Shown piece by piece: positions 22,201 to 29,637 of a stretch of 64,000 nucleotides of DNA (its first letter is position 1; the number at the start of each line of letters is the position of its first letter). The notes below the pieces were generated by a model that made no database searches, was not told the DNA's origin, and was given only the letters and a program-made list of their open reading frames with translations. The position numbers and the translations under genes are program-made. Origin of the DNA: Siderastrea siderea (Eukaryota > Cnidaria > Anthozoa > Scleractinia > Rhizangiidae). The DNA is taken from positions 39,919,201-39,983,200 of the forward strand of contig OZ034969.1 in NCBI GenBank assembly GCA_964030785.1, written 5' to 3'.

Positions 22201-23423
22201 TCCCGATGACACGACTGGCAACGTTGAGTGGCTTTAAGGTGTCGGGGGTAAGCATGTTGAAAGTCTGGACAATCTTTCTGTCGACAGGCTCCGCACAACT
22301 TGGTCTTGGTGCATCGATGCCGTCCCTCGGTGTTGTAGGGTTTCCAACAATCCGCACACACATAACTGGACCCGAAAAATCCGGGTAGACGAGTGATCAC
22401 GTCGTAATGGTCTTGGTTGTGCAACAGGATCAGTTGTTTGTCTCGTAGGGGTCCAAACGTCGTGATGTGGAACGATCGCTGCGCATCGACCAGGATGATC
22501 TGGTAACCGGTCAGGGACGGAGCTTGACTAAAAGCCTTCAAGGCATCATAGCCACAGGGACCGAAGGGTACCTTGGCTTCATCCTGGAGGTCCCAAGCGA
22601 GACGTCTCTGGAGTTGAGTTCCTTTCCGAATGCTGTTGTATTTCGGGTGTTGGTCCACGCGAGCTTTGGCGACCACGAGGGCTCTGGCGCAACAGAGTTG
22701 GTCGTTGTTGTTGGTAATCCGGATGATGGATTTGGAATTTTTGGTTAACAGGTCCATGGTGGGATGACCTGGTTTCCCACGACGGGGTCTGCCGGTGCCT
22801 TGAGGAGCATGATGGACTTGAGTGATGGAGACTTGAAAGGAGTCATCCATTTCAAATTGTTCGTTGCTGTTGAGGGCTTGGGCTAAACGTTGGAACAGGG
22901 CCTCCACACGCTCTGTGTCTCGACGCCATTCACCCGCACGTAATCCCCACCCCTGAAAATTATTGTGGAGCCTGTCCGAGGCGATGGTAAAGTACAGACG
23001 ATCTTGATCGTGGAGGTCGGGGGTGGTGGTTAACACTTGATCGACGGCTCGACGTAATCCATCTTGGAGAGCTTGGGTAATGTTTTGACCTGGAATCAAG
23101 GTCCCCCTTTGGCGTAACTGGGTCTTGAAATGACGTTCTTGTACCCCCAGGCGATCACTCTTCCGATTCACAAAAGGTTCTAAGTCAAATTGGAAGGTAA
23201 CTTGCGCAGGGGGATCCAATCCACCCCCACTTTGTTCCCATTGGTCCAAGGCCTCTTCACAAATGTCGTCGTCACTGTCGGCCATCTCTTCGGTTGAAAT
23301 CAAAGGTCCCACACAGGAATTTGTGTCGTCTTCTGAATCACTTATCTCCAAACCAAGCATTGACATGATCTCACGTGTAGCGAGGCCGCTTGGCCCCGCC
23401 AGATCGTCTTCGTGAGAGGACAT
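19277..23423 (-). pseudogene. polB: Protein-primed family B DNA polymerase, frameshifted
   Basis: The enzyme would replicate the element by protein priming from its ends. From the ATG at 23423 the order is: acidic N-terminus, Cys/His-rich cluster (about residues 355-470), exonuclease motifs VFFDIEA (~528), AHNFQGYDG (~588) and YCSSDVRLL (~714), an embedded EFQGCFTHGCPTC nuclease-like segment (~843), and palm motifs DVTSLYP (~954), KLMLNSMWG (~1142) and YFDTDSV (~1235). At 19697-19710 the 7-mer GACAGAG is present twice in tandem. The open frame is therefore lost within motif C and ends at 19617. The remaining ~140 codons (19277 to about 19696) continue in another frame. About 1,380 residues in all is normal for Polinton PolB. 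Confidence 0.95.
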
Positions 23424-23650
23424 GATCAGATGAACTCACTGGAGATCGGGGCTCTGTTTTTATGGAGAACCAAAATGTCACGTGGGAGGGGAAGGAACCA
23501 ATGAGGGAGAGAGCCCAGGGGTGACCCTGGGAGGGGAGGGACGGGGTGGGGGGACCCCCCTCCCCCCTCTCTAGTTAGGGTCCCTGGTGCATCACGGGAA
23601 TGAATGAGAGACTATAAAACAGATCGATCCTCGGGCTGGAACATCTCAAC
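23424..23650. promoter_or_regulatory. Divergent promoter A (PolB / plus-strand genes)
   Basis: A TATAAAAC box at 23613-23620 precedes the plus-strand ATG at 23651. On the other strand a CATAAAAAC-like box (23455-23464) precedes the PolB ATG. Between them lie CACGTGGGAGGGGAAGGAAC, a CCAAT box and G/C homopolymer-rich palindromic patches. The region is homologous, in inverted orientation, to 38990-39130, which separates another divergent gene pair. Confidence 0.7.
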
Positions 23651-24061
23651 ATGGACTCTCGCCATGAGAAGCTGTGGGAAAGATTCGAAGAGTTTGAGTT
23701 AGATTTAGAAGTGGAGGAGGTCTTAGAGAAAGTGAAGAGGGAGTTGCTGAAGGACGAAAGCTTTAGTGAGTTTGCTGAACGATTGAAGCAGCTGGAGCCG
23801 GAAAAAGTCGAAGCCCAGAGACGCCGAGCAGAACAGGCGCGTCCGTATCATCAGTTGTGTTACCCTCAAATGACCTGCGATTGGTTCATCGAGGGGCTCG
23901 ACTATTGCTGTGATTACTGGAGGTACCAATTTAAACGTCCAGCTACACCTCCGCCAGCACCACCACCATCGCCCCATGTCTGCCGGAAACGAGGGCCTCC
24001 GCCGCAGTCACCGTCGCAGACCCCCCGTGAAGTACCGACCAAACAACGACGACGACCTTAA
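23651..24061 (+). CDS. Acidic coiled-coil hypothetical protein, Pro-rich tail
   Basis: The 136-residue protein starts at an ATG 38 bases downstream of a good TATA box. Residues ~1-70 are highly charged and heptad-like (EEFELDLEVEEVLEKVKREL), so probably helical. A Trp/Tyr/Cys-rich stretch follows (DWFIEGLDYCCDYWRYQ), then a proline-rich basic tail. Its last 86 bases overlap the next gene in another frame. I do not recognise a family. Its position beside the polymerase, on the opposite strand from the structural genes, suggests an early regulatory or accessory role, which is inference. Confidence 0.65.
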   Translation: MDSRHEKLWERFEEFELDLEVEEVLEKVKRELLKDESFSEFAERLKQLEPEKVEAQRRRAEQARPYHQLCYPQMTCDWFIEGLDYCCDYWRYQFKRPATPPPAPPPSPHVCRKRGPPPQSPSQTPREVPTKQRRRP

Positions 24062-25189
24062 CGACTCTGACCCAGACGAGGACTTGAACGACGACTTGAA
24101 CGACATAGACTATGTTCCCGACAATGACCCGAACGACGACGACAACGACGACGAAACGACAGAGTTACTGACGAAAGACGAACGACGACGGAGACGGAAC
24201 GCAATCAAAAAAGCTAGGTACAAGGACCGTTACCCAGAGAAAGCCCGAGCGAGGAATATTGTGAAAAAAGCCAACTACCGACGCAAGTATCCTGAGAAAG
24301 TGCGTGCTGCCAAAAAACGATACCGAGAACAATATCCGGATCGAGTGCGGGAGGCCAAAAGGCGTTATGAGGAGACGCATAAGGAGCAACGGAATGCCTG
24401 CAAAAAAAGATGGGCCCAAAAGAGCCGAGCACGTTGTGCCGAATACGACCGGAAGTATAGAGAGAAACATCGGGAACGTTTGAGAGCCCAAGCGCGTGAA
24501 TATCGTCAAAAGAATCGTGTACGAATATTGGCGTACAAAAGGATGTACAATAAAAGGGCCAAAGCACGGGCGGCTCGTCGGGCATATCGTGCTGCGAACC
24601 ATGAGAAACTGCATGCGCAAAGAAGAGAGTACTACTGGGCGAACCGCGAGAGGTTCTTGGAGCTCGCTAAAAGGTACTACTACAACAACAAAAGGAAGCA
24701 CGTGCCTCGCCCCAAAACGCCAAAAACACTGCGGGTGGTATTGACTAATTGTAGGACGCAACCTTCTCTGGAAACGTATTTGAATGACTTTTGTGCCTCC
24801 TTACCTTCTGTAGAGAGGCAGAAAACGGAAGAGAAAATCAAAGCATTAGGGCCCTTGAAACTGACCATTCCCTTGGAAGACTTTAAGAAATCGACGCCTA
24901 AAATGTCTGAGAACTTTTCTTTTTGTGAATCATTTCTAGATTCTTATACTCTCACGGATATGGATTCGGGGGGTGTGCAAGTCACCGACCCCCTGACTTG
25001 GACCCCCCTGACTTGGAGGACTTTTCGTCTTTGTTGCAGAACATAACGCCTGACGAGTGGGCCGAGTTACTGAAGGATGTGGAGGACTCTTGTTCCTTTG
25101 ATTTGGAGGCATTGGTGCCCCCTGAAGACCTCGTTCATGACATGTCACCCGACGAGGGTGTTGATTTGATGTTTGATTTGGTGACTTGA
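23976..25189 (+). pseudogene. Basic tandem-repeat protein with acidic tail, frameshifted
   Basis: From the ATG at 23976 there is an Arg-rich start and an Asp/Asn-rich block (DDDLNDSDPDEDLNDDLND). Then come about ten copies of a ~14-residue basic repeat of the form K-x-R-Y-R-x-x-[YN]-P-[ED]-K-[VA]-R (residues ~75-235), resembling a nucleic-acid-binding array. The open frame ends at 25046. An acidic C-terminus (LDPPDLEDFSSLLQN through FDLVT, ending 25189) is in the neighbouring frame. The switch falls at a C run near 24987-24993: the DNA repeats GACCCCCTGACTTGG and then GACCCCCCTGACTTGG, one C longer. This is a homopolymer indel in the genome or the assembly. The function is unknown. Confidence 0.65.
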
Positions 25190-25392
25190 ACATTCGTCTC
25201 AGTATTTGACTGAACCAATGAGACAGTGACATTGTTTTTATTTTATCAGGATTAATGTTGTCTACACCACAATGGATTCTGTCTGTCTCCAAATGTGATT
25301 GACACTACATCTTGTTTGAGACAGTAGAACCAACCAATGTGACATTTTTTCATTTTTTATTGACACAACATGTAACTGTGTTCATTAAATGT
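25190..25392. terminator. Convergent 3' region with poly(A) signals on both strands
   Basis: TTTATT at 25356-25361 reads AATAAA on the minus strand for the PLA2-domain gene unit. ATTAAA at about 25384 could serve the plus-strand gene. Short direct repeats (AACCAATG(T/A)GACA) are present. Confidence 0.5.
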
Positions 25393-25749
25393 TTACAATT
25401 TTAAACGTTTCTTGGCTTGCATGATTTTCTTGACCACCCGTTCCGTCTTGTTTTTCTTGCCGGGTAATCGATCAATGGCTTGGATCATCTTGGTATCGGC
25501 TTTCCATTTATCTTGCAAATTCTTGGCACGGCTGTAATCAATATCGTGTTGCTTAGCAATTTGGTCCAAGCGATTGATCCCGGGATCCCCACGTTTTAGA
25601 CGTTTAGCCAAATGGGTGCCAGGGCCCATGTACTGATAACCGGGCCAATGAAATTCTTTGCCAGTTTTCGCAATCCATTTTTGTACATCCAAGGCCCCTC
25701 CTCGTTGGGGGCGTTTCCGTTTGATACCCCTTTTTCTCTTGGTGGGCAT
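25393..25749 (-). CDS. Parvovirus-type phospholipase A2 domain protein
   Basis: The 118-residue protein has a basic N-terminus (KRKRGIKRKRPQRGGA). Then comes a core with YMGPGTHL, the YxGPG calcium-loop motif, followed by RGDPGINRLDQIAKQHDIDY. The HDxxY motif holds the catalytic His-Asp pair. These are the hallmarks of the PLA2 domain in parvovirus VP1 unique regions, which acts in endosome escape; related domains occur in adintoviruses. The PQRGG sequence resembles an adenain-type cleavage site. It is the last gene of a tightly packed minus-strand series and is followed by a poly(A) signal at 25356. A virion-associated lipase role is inferred from the family. Confidence 0.88.
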   Translation of the reverse strand: MPTKRKRGIKRKRPQRGGALDVQKWIAKTGKEFHWPGYQYMGPGTHLAKRLKRGDPGINRLDQIAKQHDIDYSRAKNLQDKWKADTKMIQAIDRLPGKKNKTERVVKKIMQAKKRLKL

Positions 25750-25773
25750 GTTTTATTCACTGTCGTAATCCAA

Positions 25774-26394
25774 TCAACGTCGTAACTTTTTGCCACGAGC
25801 CCAATCTTCCCAACCGGGTAAAGGTTTCAATCGTTCCACTTCACGGGAGACGCCTTTGCCTTTGCCTTTGCCTTTGCGACTCTCGGCTAACTTTTTTTCC
25901 AAGGTCTTGCGCTGTTCTCGAATGGCTTCTAAACGCGACCGGGTATCCCCTCGACTGGTGGATGGGCTCCCTTTCTTGACAATCTTACTGGTAGTGGCTG
26001 CTCCTTTGCCTTTCTTGGTTGCAGGGGTAATGGGTGGTTTGGGAGTCGACGGGCTGCCTTTTATCATGCGCTTCAACCATTGTTCCACAGGTCCCGTCAC
26101 CAAATCCCCGGCCTCTTCCTCGCCTTCTTCACCTGGCGGACCACCCGGGGCACCAACCCCCACCCCGCCAGGAAATTGACGAATGCGTTTGGTTAACTTG
26201 ATTAATTCTTGACTCAACGGTTTGGTTTGAGCATTGACCAGGGCTGGAGGTAATTGGGGGTTGGCTAACAAGACATGTTTTTGGGCGGCGAGCGTCGCGG
26301 CTTTGTTCAACAAGGCATTTTCGGTGAGTTCTCCTTTGTAATATTGAATGAGTTGTTCCAAGTCCTTCTGGGGAATCATGTAGACCTCGTCCAT
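25774..26394 (-). CDS. Conserved Polinton-type hypothetical (IPxxxxEQL...WEDWARGKK)
   Basis: The 206-residue protein has an N-terminal segment (MIPQKDLEQLIQYYKGELTE, then LPPALVNAQTKPLSQELIKL) that resembles an uncharacterised protein common in Polintons. A Gly/Pro/Glu-rich linker follows (GGVGVGAPGGPPGEEGEEE). Then there is a basic Ser/Thr/Pro region, a charged helix and the conserved-looking end PLPGWEDWARGKKLRR. Its start overlaps the preceding gene by 19 bases. A virion core or scaffold role is only a guess. Confidence 0.75.
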   Translation of the reverse strand: MDEVYMIPQKDLEQLIQYYKGELTENALLNKAATLAAQKHVLLANPQLPPALVNAQTKPLSQELIKLTKRIRQFPGGVGVGAPGGPPGEEGEEEAGDLVTGPVEQWLKRMIKGSPSTPKPPITPATKKGKGAATTSKIVKKGSPSTSRGDTRSRLEAIREQRKTLEKKLAESRKGKGKGKGVSREVERLKPLPGWEDWARGKKLRR

Positions 26395-26606
26395 GGTCGT
26401 TGACTACAGTCGGGGCAAAGTTCCCCGTCTTCTACCGCACGGCAACTCTTACAAAGACGGGCCCTCAAGATGTGTTGGTACTCTCGATACAACAGGTGAT
26501 ATTTATGCTTCCAATAATGACACTCGTCTTTCCACTTGTCGGTGGCCCGATTGGCCTCTTGTAACAGAGTCATCCACGTGGCAAGGGTTAACGAACACAT
26601 TGACAT
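26376..26606 (-). CDS. Small zinc-ribbon-like protein
   Basis: Starting at the first ATG (26606) this gives about 76 residues. A helical, aromatic-rich N-terminal half (WKDECHYWKHKYHLLYREYQ) is followed by CKSCRAVEDGELCPDC. That C-x2-C-x8-C-x2-C knuckle suggests zinc binding. It overlaps both neighbours by ~19 bases. The frame is open upstream to 26660 but only with a non-ATG codon, so 26606 is preferred. The family is not recognised. Confidence 0.6.
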   Translation of the reverse strand: MSMCSLTLATWMTLLQEANRATDKWKDECHYWKHKYHLLYREYQHILRARLCKSCRAVEDGELCPDCSQRPWTRST

Positions 26607-26905
26607 AGCACCTCGTGAAGTCCTTGAAACAATCCGCTTCCTTTTTGTCGGACTAACCACTGACGACGTTTTTTGACGGAATGTCGACGACGCCCCAAAT
26701 CACGTAGTACCTTTTTATAGGGTTGAAGTTTAGCCAGCATGGGTGGGGTCACAGGAATCTTGTTTTTTAAGAAGTTCAAGACCAATTCACTCACAGCATT
26801 GATTTGATCGGCATTGGCATGTTGTAACAATTCTTGACGTTTGGAACCATTGGCTTCTTGTAACATGGACCGTAAAAACGGTAATTGACGTCGAAGACGT
26901 TGCAT
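26588..26905 (-). CDS. Conserved small basic Polinton protein
   Basis: The 105-residue protein is Leu-rich and basic: LPFLRSMLQEANGSKRQELL, then LQPYKKVLRDLGRRRHSVKK and RQWLVRQKGSGLFQGL. I recognise the layout, a helical domain followed by (K/R)QKGxGxL near the C-terminus, as a recurrent small protein in animal Polintons. The QKGSG site near the end is in the style of adenain cleavage motifs. A core or DNA-binding role is inferred. The ATG at 26905 lies four bases below the stop of the next upstream gene. Confidence 0.75.
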   Translation of the reverse strand: MQRLRRQLPFLRSMLQEANGSKRQELLQHANADQINAVSELVLNFLKNKIPVTPPMLAKLQPYKKVLRDLGRRRHSVKKRRQWLVRQKGSGLFQGLHEVLCQCVR

Positions 26906-26908
26906 CCT

Positions 26909-27076
26909 TTATCGGTGACGACGACGATACCGTTGATTGGCTTTTTGAATCGTGCGTTTTATACGTTTATCCGTTTCCAAGGCCACGGCTTTCCCCAATC
27001 CTGCCATGGCGGGCACCAATAGATTTAAAAAACCGCCTCGTTGACGACGACGTCGTCGTCTTCTCCTCCTCACCAT
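26909..27076 (-). CDS. Arg-rich pX/mu-like core peptide, 55 aa
   Basis: The protein opens with nine Arg residues and QRGG (RRRRRRRRRQRGG), then a hydrophobic Gly/Ala-containing helix (FLNLLVPAMAGLGKAVALE) and a basic tail ending RRRHR. It strongly resembles the 63-residue product at 32211-32402 in layout (Arg run, RQRGG, hydrophobic segment with GKAVAL). The two are probably paralogues. Adenoviral core peptide X/mu has a comparable make-up and is cleaved after Gly-Gly by adenain. Its ATG overlaps the end of the preceding gene (CCATGGTGA). Confidence 0.65.
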   Translation of the reverse strand: MVRRRRRRRRRQRGGFLNLLVPAMAGLGKAVALETDKRIKRTIQKANQRYRRRHR

Positions 27077-27240
27077 GGGCGGTTCGTCAACAGACGTTGA
27101 AGGGCTTTGTCTTGTTTGATCACGTCTCGCGTCTCTTTATAGCCTTGACGGGTATTGCGTTTCAAATCTTGCCACCAACCCCCACCTTGTTGTCGTCGTT
27201 TCCTTTTTCTGCGTCGTCGTCGTCGTCGTTGGACGGCCAT
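27070..27240 (-). CDS. Arg-rich small protein with QQGGG motif, 56 aa
   Basis: It starts at the ATG at 27240, inside the 3' end of the membrane-protein gene. There is a run of Arg/Lys (RRRRRRRKRKRRQQGGG), then WWQDLKRNTRQGYKETRD and a C-terminal basic helix ending NRPW. The Arg run and the Asp run of the overlapping gene are the same GAC/CGA repeat read in two frames. Packing, a Gly-Gly-type site and composition suggest a DNA-condensing core peptide. It is shorter than most prediction cutoffs. Confidence 0.55.
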   Translation of the reverse strand: MAVQRRRRRRRKRKRRQQGGGWWQDLKRNTRQGYKETRDVIKQDKALQRLLTNRPW

Positions 27241-27845
27241 GGTTCTAAGAGTGTGGGACTAGGAGGGAGCGGCTTTTTATTGATCCAATAATCTTTGGGT
27301 CTCAAGGGACGAGGACATCCATCTACATAGCATAGGGCTTCCAAAGGTTGGTACACAAAATGACCATGGTAATCTTGGAGACATCGTTTGGGTAATGGAG
27401 GGGTGAAATCCACAATGGTATCATCCAAGGTTTGCATCTTGATTAAAAATCGTTCCAGATCCTCCAAGGGAACACCCCGCACATGGGTTTTCAATTCGGT
27501 CAAGGCTTTGGCATAGGTGGTAAACGCAAATCGACTCATGGTCACTTTAAATCGGTATTGTTTAAAATCATTCCATCCTTTGACCACGGTGCCCACCGCT
27601 GCCAAACAGGCTACCAACGTACTATTTTCCAATAGCGGCCCGGCAATCATGCCGGCAGCCATCAGGAGTAAGGCCATGCCATTGAACAAGGCATTCATCC
27701 ACTTGTAATGATTCAACATTTTTCGATAACACCACCATTGTTGATGATAAAAAGCATACAAGGAATCCATGCGTTGTAATAATTCCGGGGGGAAGGGAAG
27801 ACCATGCTGTTTCGATCCATTCAATAACGACACGACGGTTTTCAT
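27162..27845 (-). CDS. Two-helix membrane protein, SLATT-like
   Basis: The protein has 227 residues. After a soluble N-terminus (~45 residues) there are two adjacent transmembrane helices, FNGMALLLMAAGMIAGPLL and STLVACLAAVGTVVKGW. A long amphipathic helix follows (FKVTMSRFAFTTYAKALTEL, then LEDLERFLIKMQTLDDTI), with a Pro/Asp-rich tail. Two helices followed by a conserved soluble helix is the layout of SLATT-type membrane proteins, which pair with SLOG sensor proteins in bacterial defence systems. A SLOG protein is encoded at 37382-38077 of the same element. SLATT assignment is tentative. It could equally be a Polinton-specific membrane protein. It begins two bases after the preceding stop. 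Confidence 0.75.
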   Translation of the reverse strand: MKTVVSLLNGSKQHGLPFPPELLQRMDSLYAFYHQQWWCYRKMLNHYKWMNALFNGMALLLMAAGMIAGPLLENSTLVACLAAVGTVVKGWNDFKQYRFKVTMSRFAFTTYAKALTELKTHVRGVPLEDLERFLIKMQTLDDTIVDFTPPLPKRCLQDYHGHFVYQPLEALCYVDGCPRPLRPKDYWINKKPLPPSPTLLEPWPSNDDDDDAEKGNDDNKVGVGGKI

Positions 27846-27847
27846 CT

Positions 27848-28792
27848 TTACGGCGAAACACGGGACGAAGAGGTTTGTACGCTGGGTGCTCCTCCTTGTT
27901 TATAACTGGTCACAATGCTATTGGTCATGGTGACATTAGCAATTTCACGTCCTTGGGCCAACTGTTCTTGATCTTGTAACAGCATACGTAAACGTCGTTG
28001 TAAATCCGCTTGACGCAAGGTACGAGGCTGTCTGCCAGAACTCCCAGACGTCCAAGATCCTCGAGGGGTGGCTGGATTGGAGGCCGGTGTCAAAGGTGTA
28101 CCGGGGAAAAGTCGTCGTCGTCGCCCACGTCGGCCACCACGTCGTCCACCACGACGACCACCACCTCCTCCACCACCATCACCACCTCCTCCACCACCAC
28201 CTCCTCCTCCTCCACCAGCACCACCAGCACCTCCACCACCAGCACCAGCACCACCACCAGCACCACCAGCACCACCACCTCCACCACCAGCACCACCAGC
28301 ACCACCAGCACCACCACCACCACCACGCCCACCAGCAGCACCACCACCAGCACCACCACGTCCGCCACCACGGCCACCACGCCCACCACCACCACCACCA
28401 CCACCACCACGTCCATTACCCCCAGCACCCGCTGCTGTCCGACCACTTGGCGCTGTGCGCCAACCAGGTGGACTTCTCGGGGACTCCGGGGTGGTCTGGG
28501 GGCTTTGGAATGGGGGTGAATGGGATGCGCGACTTCCTACCCCAGCAGGGGAAGAGGCCTGGGCAGGGGGCGAACCATCTCTACCGGTAATGGGGAGAGA
28601 TTCCATAAACTGAAAGAGGGGCTCGGCTTCCATTTCCTCCATGGCGACGTCGAGAAGGCCTTGGTCTCCCGTGAAATACAAATCTTGCCAGGCGCTTGGG
28701 GACATTTGATTGCCGCTGGCCGCCCCCACACCTGCAGGGGACACGGTATCGTACGATTGCGGAGGTTGACGGTCATCATCATCATCGGCCAT
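27848..28792 (-). CDS. Gly/Arg-rich low-complexity protein, 314 aa
   Basis: The acidic N-terminus (MADDDDDRQPPQSYDTV) leads to a Ser/Pro region. About 100 residues of almost pure Gly with Ala and Arg follow, encoded by a CCACCAC-type microsatellite on the plus strand. Then come RRGGRRGGRRGRRRRLFPGT and a more ordinary C-terminus (LRQADLQRRLRMLLQDQEQL). A CTATAAAGG box at 28829-28838 lies 36 bases upstream of the ATG. The Gly tract resembles RGG-type nucleic-acid-binding regions. The conserved-looking ends argue that it is a real gene whose centre expanded. The role is unknown; virion core or minor capsid is possible. Confidence 0.65.
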   Translation of the reverse strand: MADDDDDRQPPQSYDTVSPAGVGAASGNQMSPSAWQDLYFTGDQGLLDVAMEEMEAEPLFQFMESLPITGRDGSPPAQASSPAGVGSRASHSPPFQSPQTTPESPRSPPGWRTAPSGRTAAGAGGNGRGGGGGGGGGRGGRGGGRGGAGGGAAGGRGGGGGAGGAGGAGGGGGGAGGAGGGAGAGGGGAGGAGGGGGGGGGGGGDGGGGGGGRRGGRRGGRRGRRRRLFPGTPLTPASNPATPRGSWTSGSSGRQPRTLRQADLQRRLRMLLQDQEQLAQGREIANVTMTNSIVTSYKQGGAPSVQTSSSRVSP

Positions 28793-28828
28793 GGTTGCTT
28801 TCTTTTTTTTTACCTGTTCAAATGGTCT

Positions 28829-28838
28829 CCCTTTATAG
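28829..28838 (-). promoter_or_regulatory. TATA box for the Gly-rich gene
   Basis: CTATAAAGGG on the minus strand, 36-45 bases upstream of the ATG at 28792. It overlaps the distal stop codon of the ATPase reading frame. Confidence 0.6.
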
Positions 28839-29482
28839 TCGTTTTTGATAGGTGCGAGTCCATCCTTCGTCTTTTAACAGGTGACTCAACACACGTTGTT
28901 GATCGGAGGAGGCGGGATGTAAATCCAAGACCAAATACCCATACGGTCGTGTGGTGGCTTGATGAAACGTCTCCAACGTGTCTTTCCAAGTGGTCGGAAA
29001 CGATTGAAGCATGACATTGCGTACCCCTAATCTCGGGGGTTCTTGAACGCCACGATGTAATGGGCATTGCGGGATATACTTTTAGCATAGCGACCCACGG
29101 GAAACATGTCTTGGCACAAGTATAGGACGGTCACCCCTTGATGATGCGAATGTTTGGTGAATAAATCCAACACGCGTTTATCGTGACTCCCTTCATCCAT
29201 TAAATCATCCAAGACCAGGACCCCCTGTCCTTCAGGAAACCATTGCACTAAGGCCTCATGATCGGGAATCCCTTCGTGAAACACCACCCCACGATCTTGC
29301 ATGCCTTGAAATCGATCTTGCCAGGCCCCATAACAATAATGCATTTGGGTCGGTGGGGTTTCAAACAAATCGGGGTTGTCTACCAAGAGTTTTTCCGTAA
29401 ACGCGGTTTTGCCACATCCCGAAGGACCCACGACCAAGATAGAGGAGGGGGTATGAAAACGAAACGGTTTCCCCGTTTGCAT
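28833..29482 (-). pseudogene. FtsK/A32-type packaging ATPase, frameshifted
   Basis: The ATPase would pump DNA into capsids. From the ATG at 29482 there is a Walker A GPSGCGKTAF (residues ~20-29), then a Walker B-like GVLVLDDLMDEG (~95), a sensor-like HHQGVTVLYLCQD and the YIVAFKNPRD motif. The frame then hits TAG at 29027-29029. The expected C-terminus (TRPYGYLVLDLHPAS, TRTYQKRL) continues in the neighbouring frame to 28833, so a one-base-type indel at about 29030 breaks it. Its distal stop codon lies inside the TATA box of the next gene. The length without the break (~216 residues) is normal for Polinton ATPases. Confidence 0.9.
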
Positions 29483-29524
29483 GATGACGAACTACCCTTA
29501 GAAAAAAAAAAGGCACCTTTTTAT

Positions 29525-29609
29525 TGGAATCGGTGGGACTCGAACCCACGCACGATCTCCTCATGTATTCGAGGGGATCCAAAGGCTCTACCCACTGAGC
29601 TACGACTCC
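29525..29609 (-). tRNA. tRNA-like gene inside the Polinton (isotype uncertain)
   Basis: On the minus strand GGAGTCG (29609-29603) pairs with CGATTCC (29532-29526) as a 7 bp acceptor stem with one G-U. The D arm is GCTC-AGTGGGTA-GAGC and contains the A box. The T arm is GTGGG-TTCGAGT-CCCAC and contains the B box. The length of ~85 nt and a possible CATG/CGTG variable stem suggest a class II fold. The anticodon arm (TTTGG...TCGAA) pairs only with wobbles, and its loop looks one base short. I therefore do not assign an anticodon. A tRNA-derived or intron-containing gene is also possible. It sits precisely between the ATPase and protease genes. Confidence 0.75.
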
Positions 29610-29637
29610 GACACCGTTTTCCAACGAACTTTTTTAT

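Noticed and set aside
21704..22363. Open frames of 127-219 codons overlapping polB on both strands
   Set aside because: They are shadows of the polymerase coding sequence: Ser/Pro/Thr-biased, with no start context and no domains.
28010..28613. Long plus-strand frames across the Gly-rich gene (Pro-, His- or Thr-rich)
   Set aside because: They are complementary or shifted readings of the CCACCAC microsatellite. Only the minus-strand frame has non-repetitive, protein-like ends and a TATA box.
29027..29029. Programmed -1 frameshift in the ATPase gene
   Set aside because: The sequence near the stop (CGAGATTAGGGG) is not a slippery heptamer, and three other genes in the element carry similar indels. 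Decay or sequence error is simpler.
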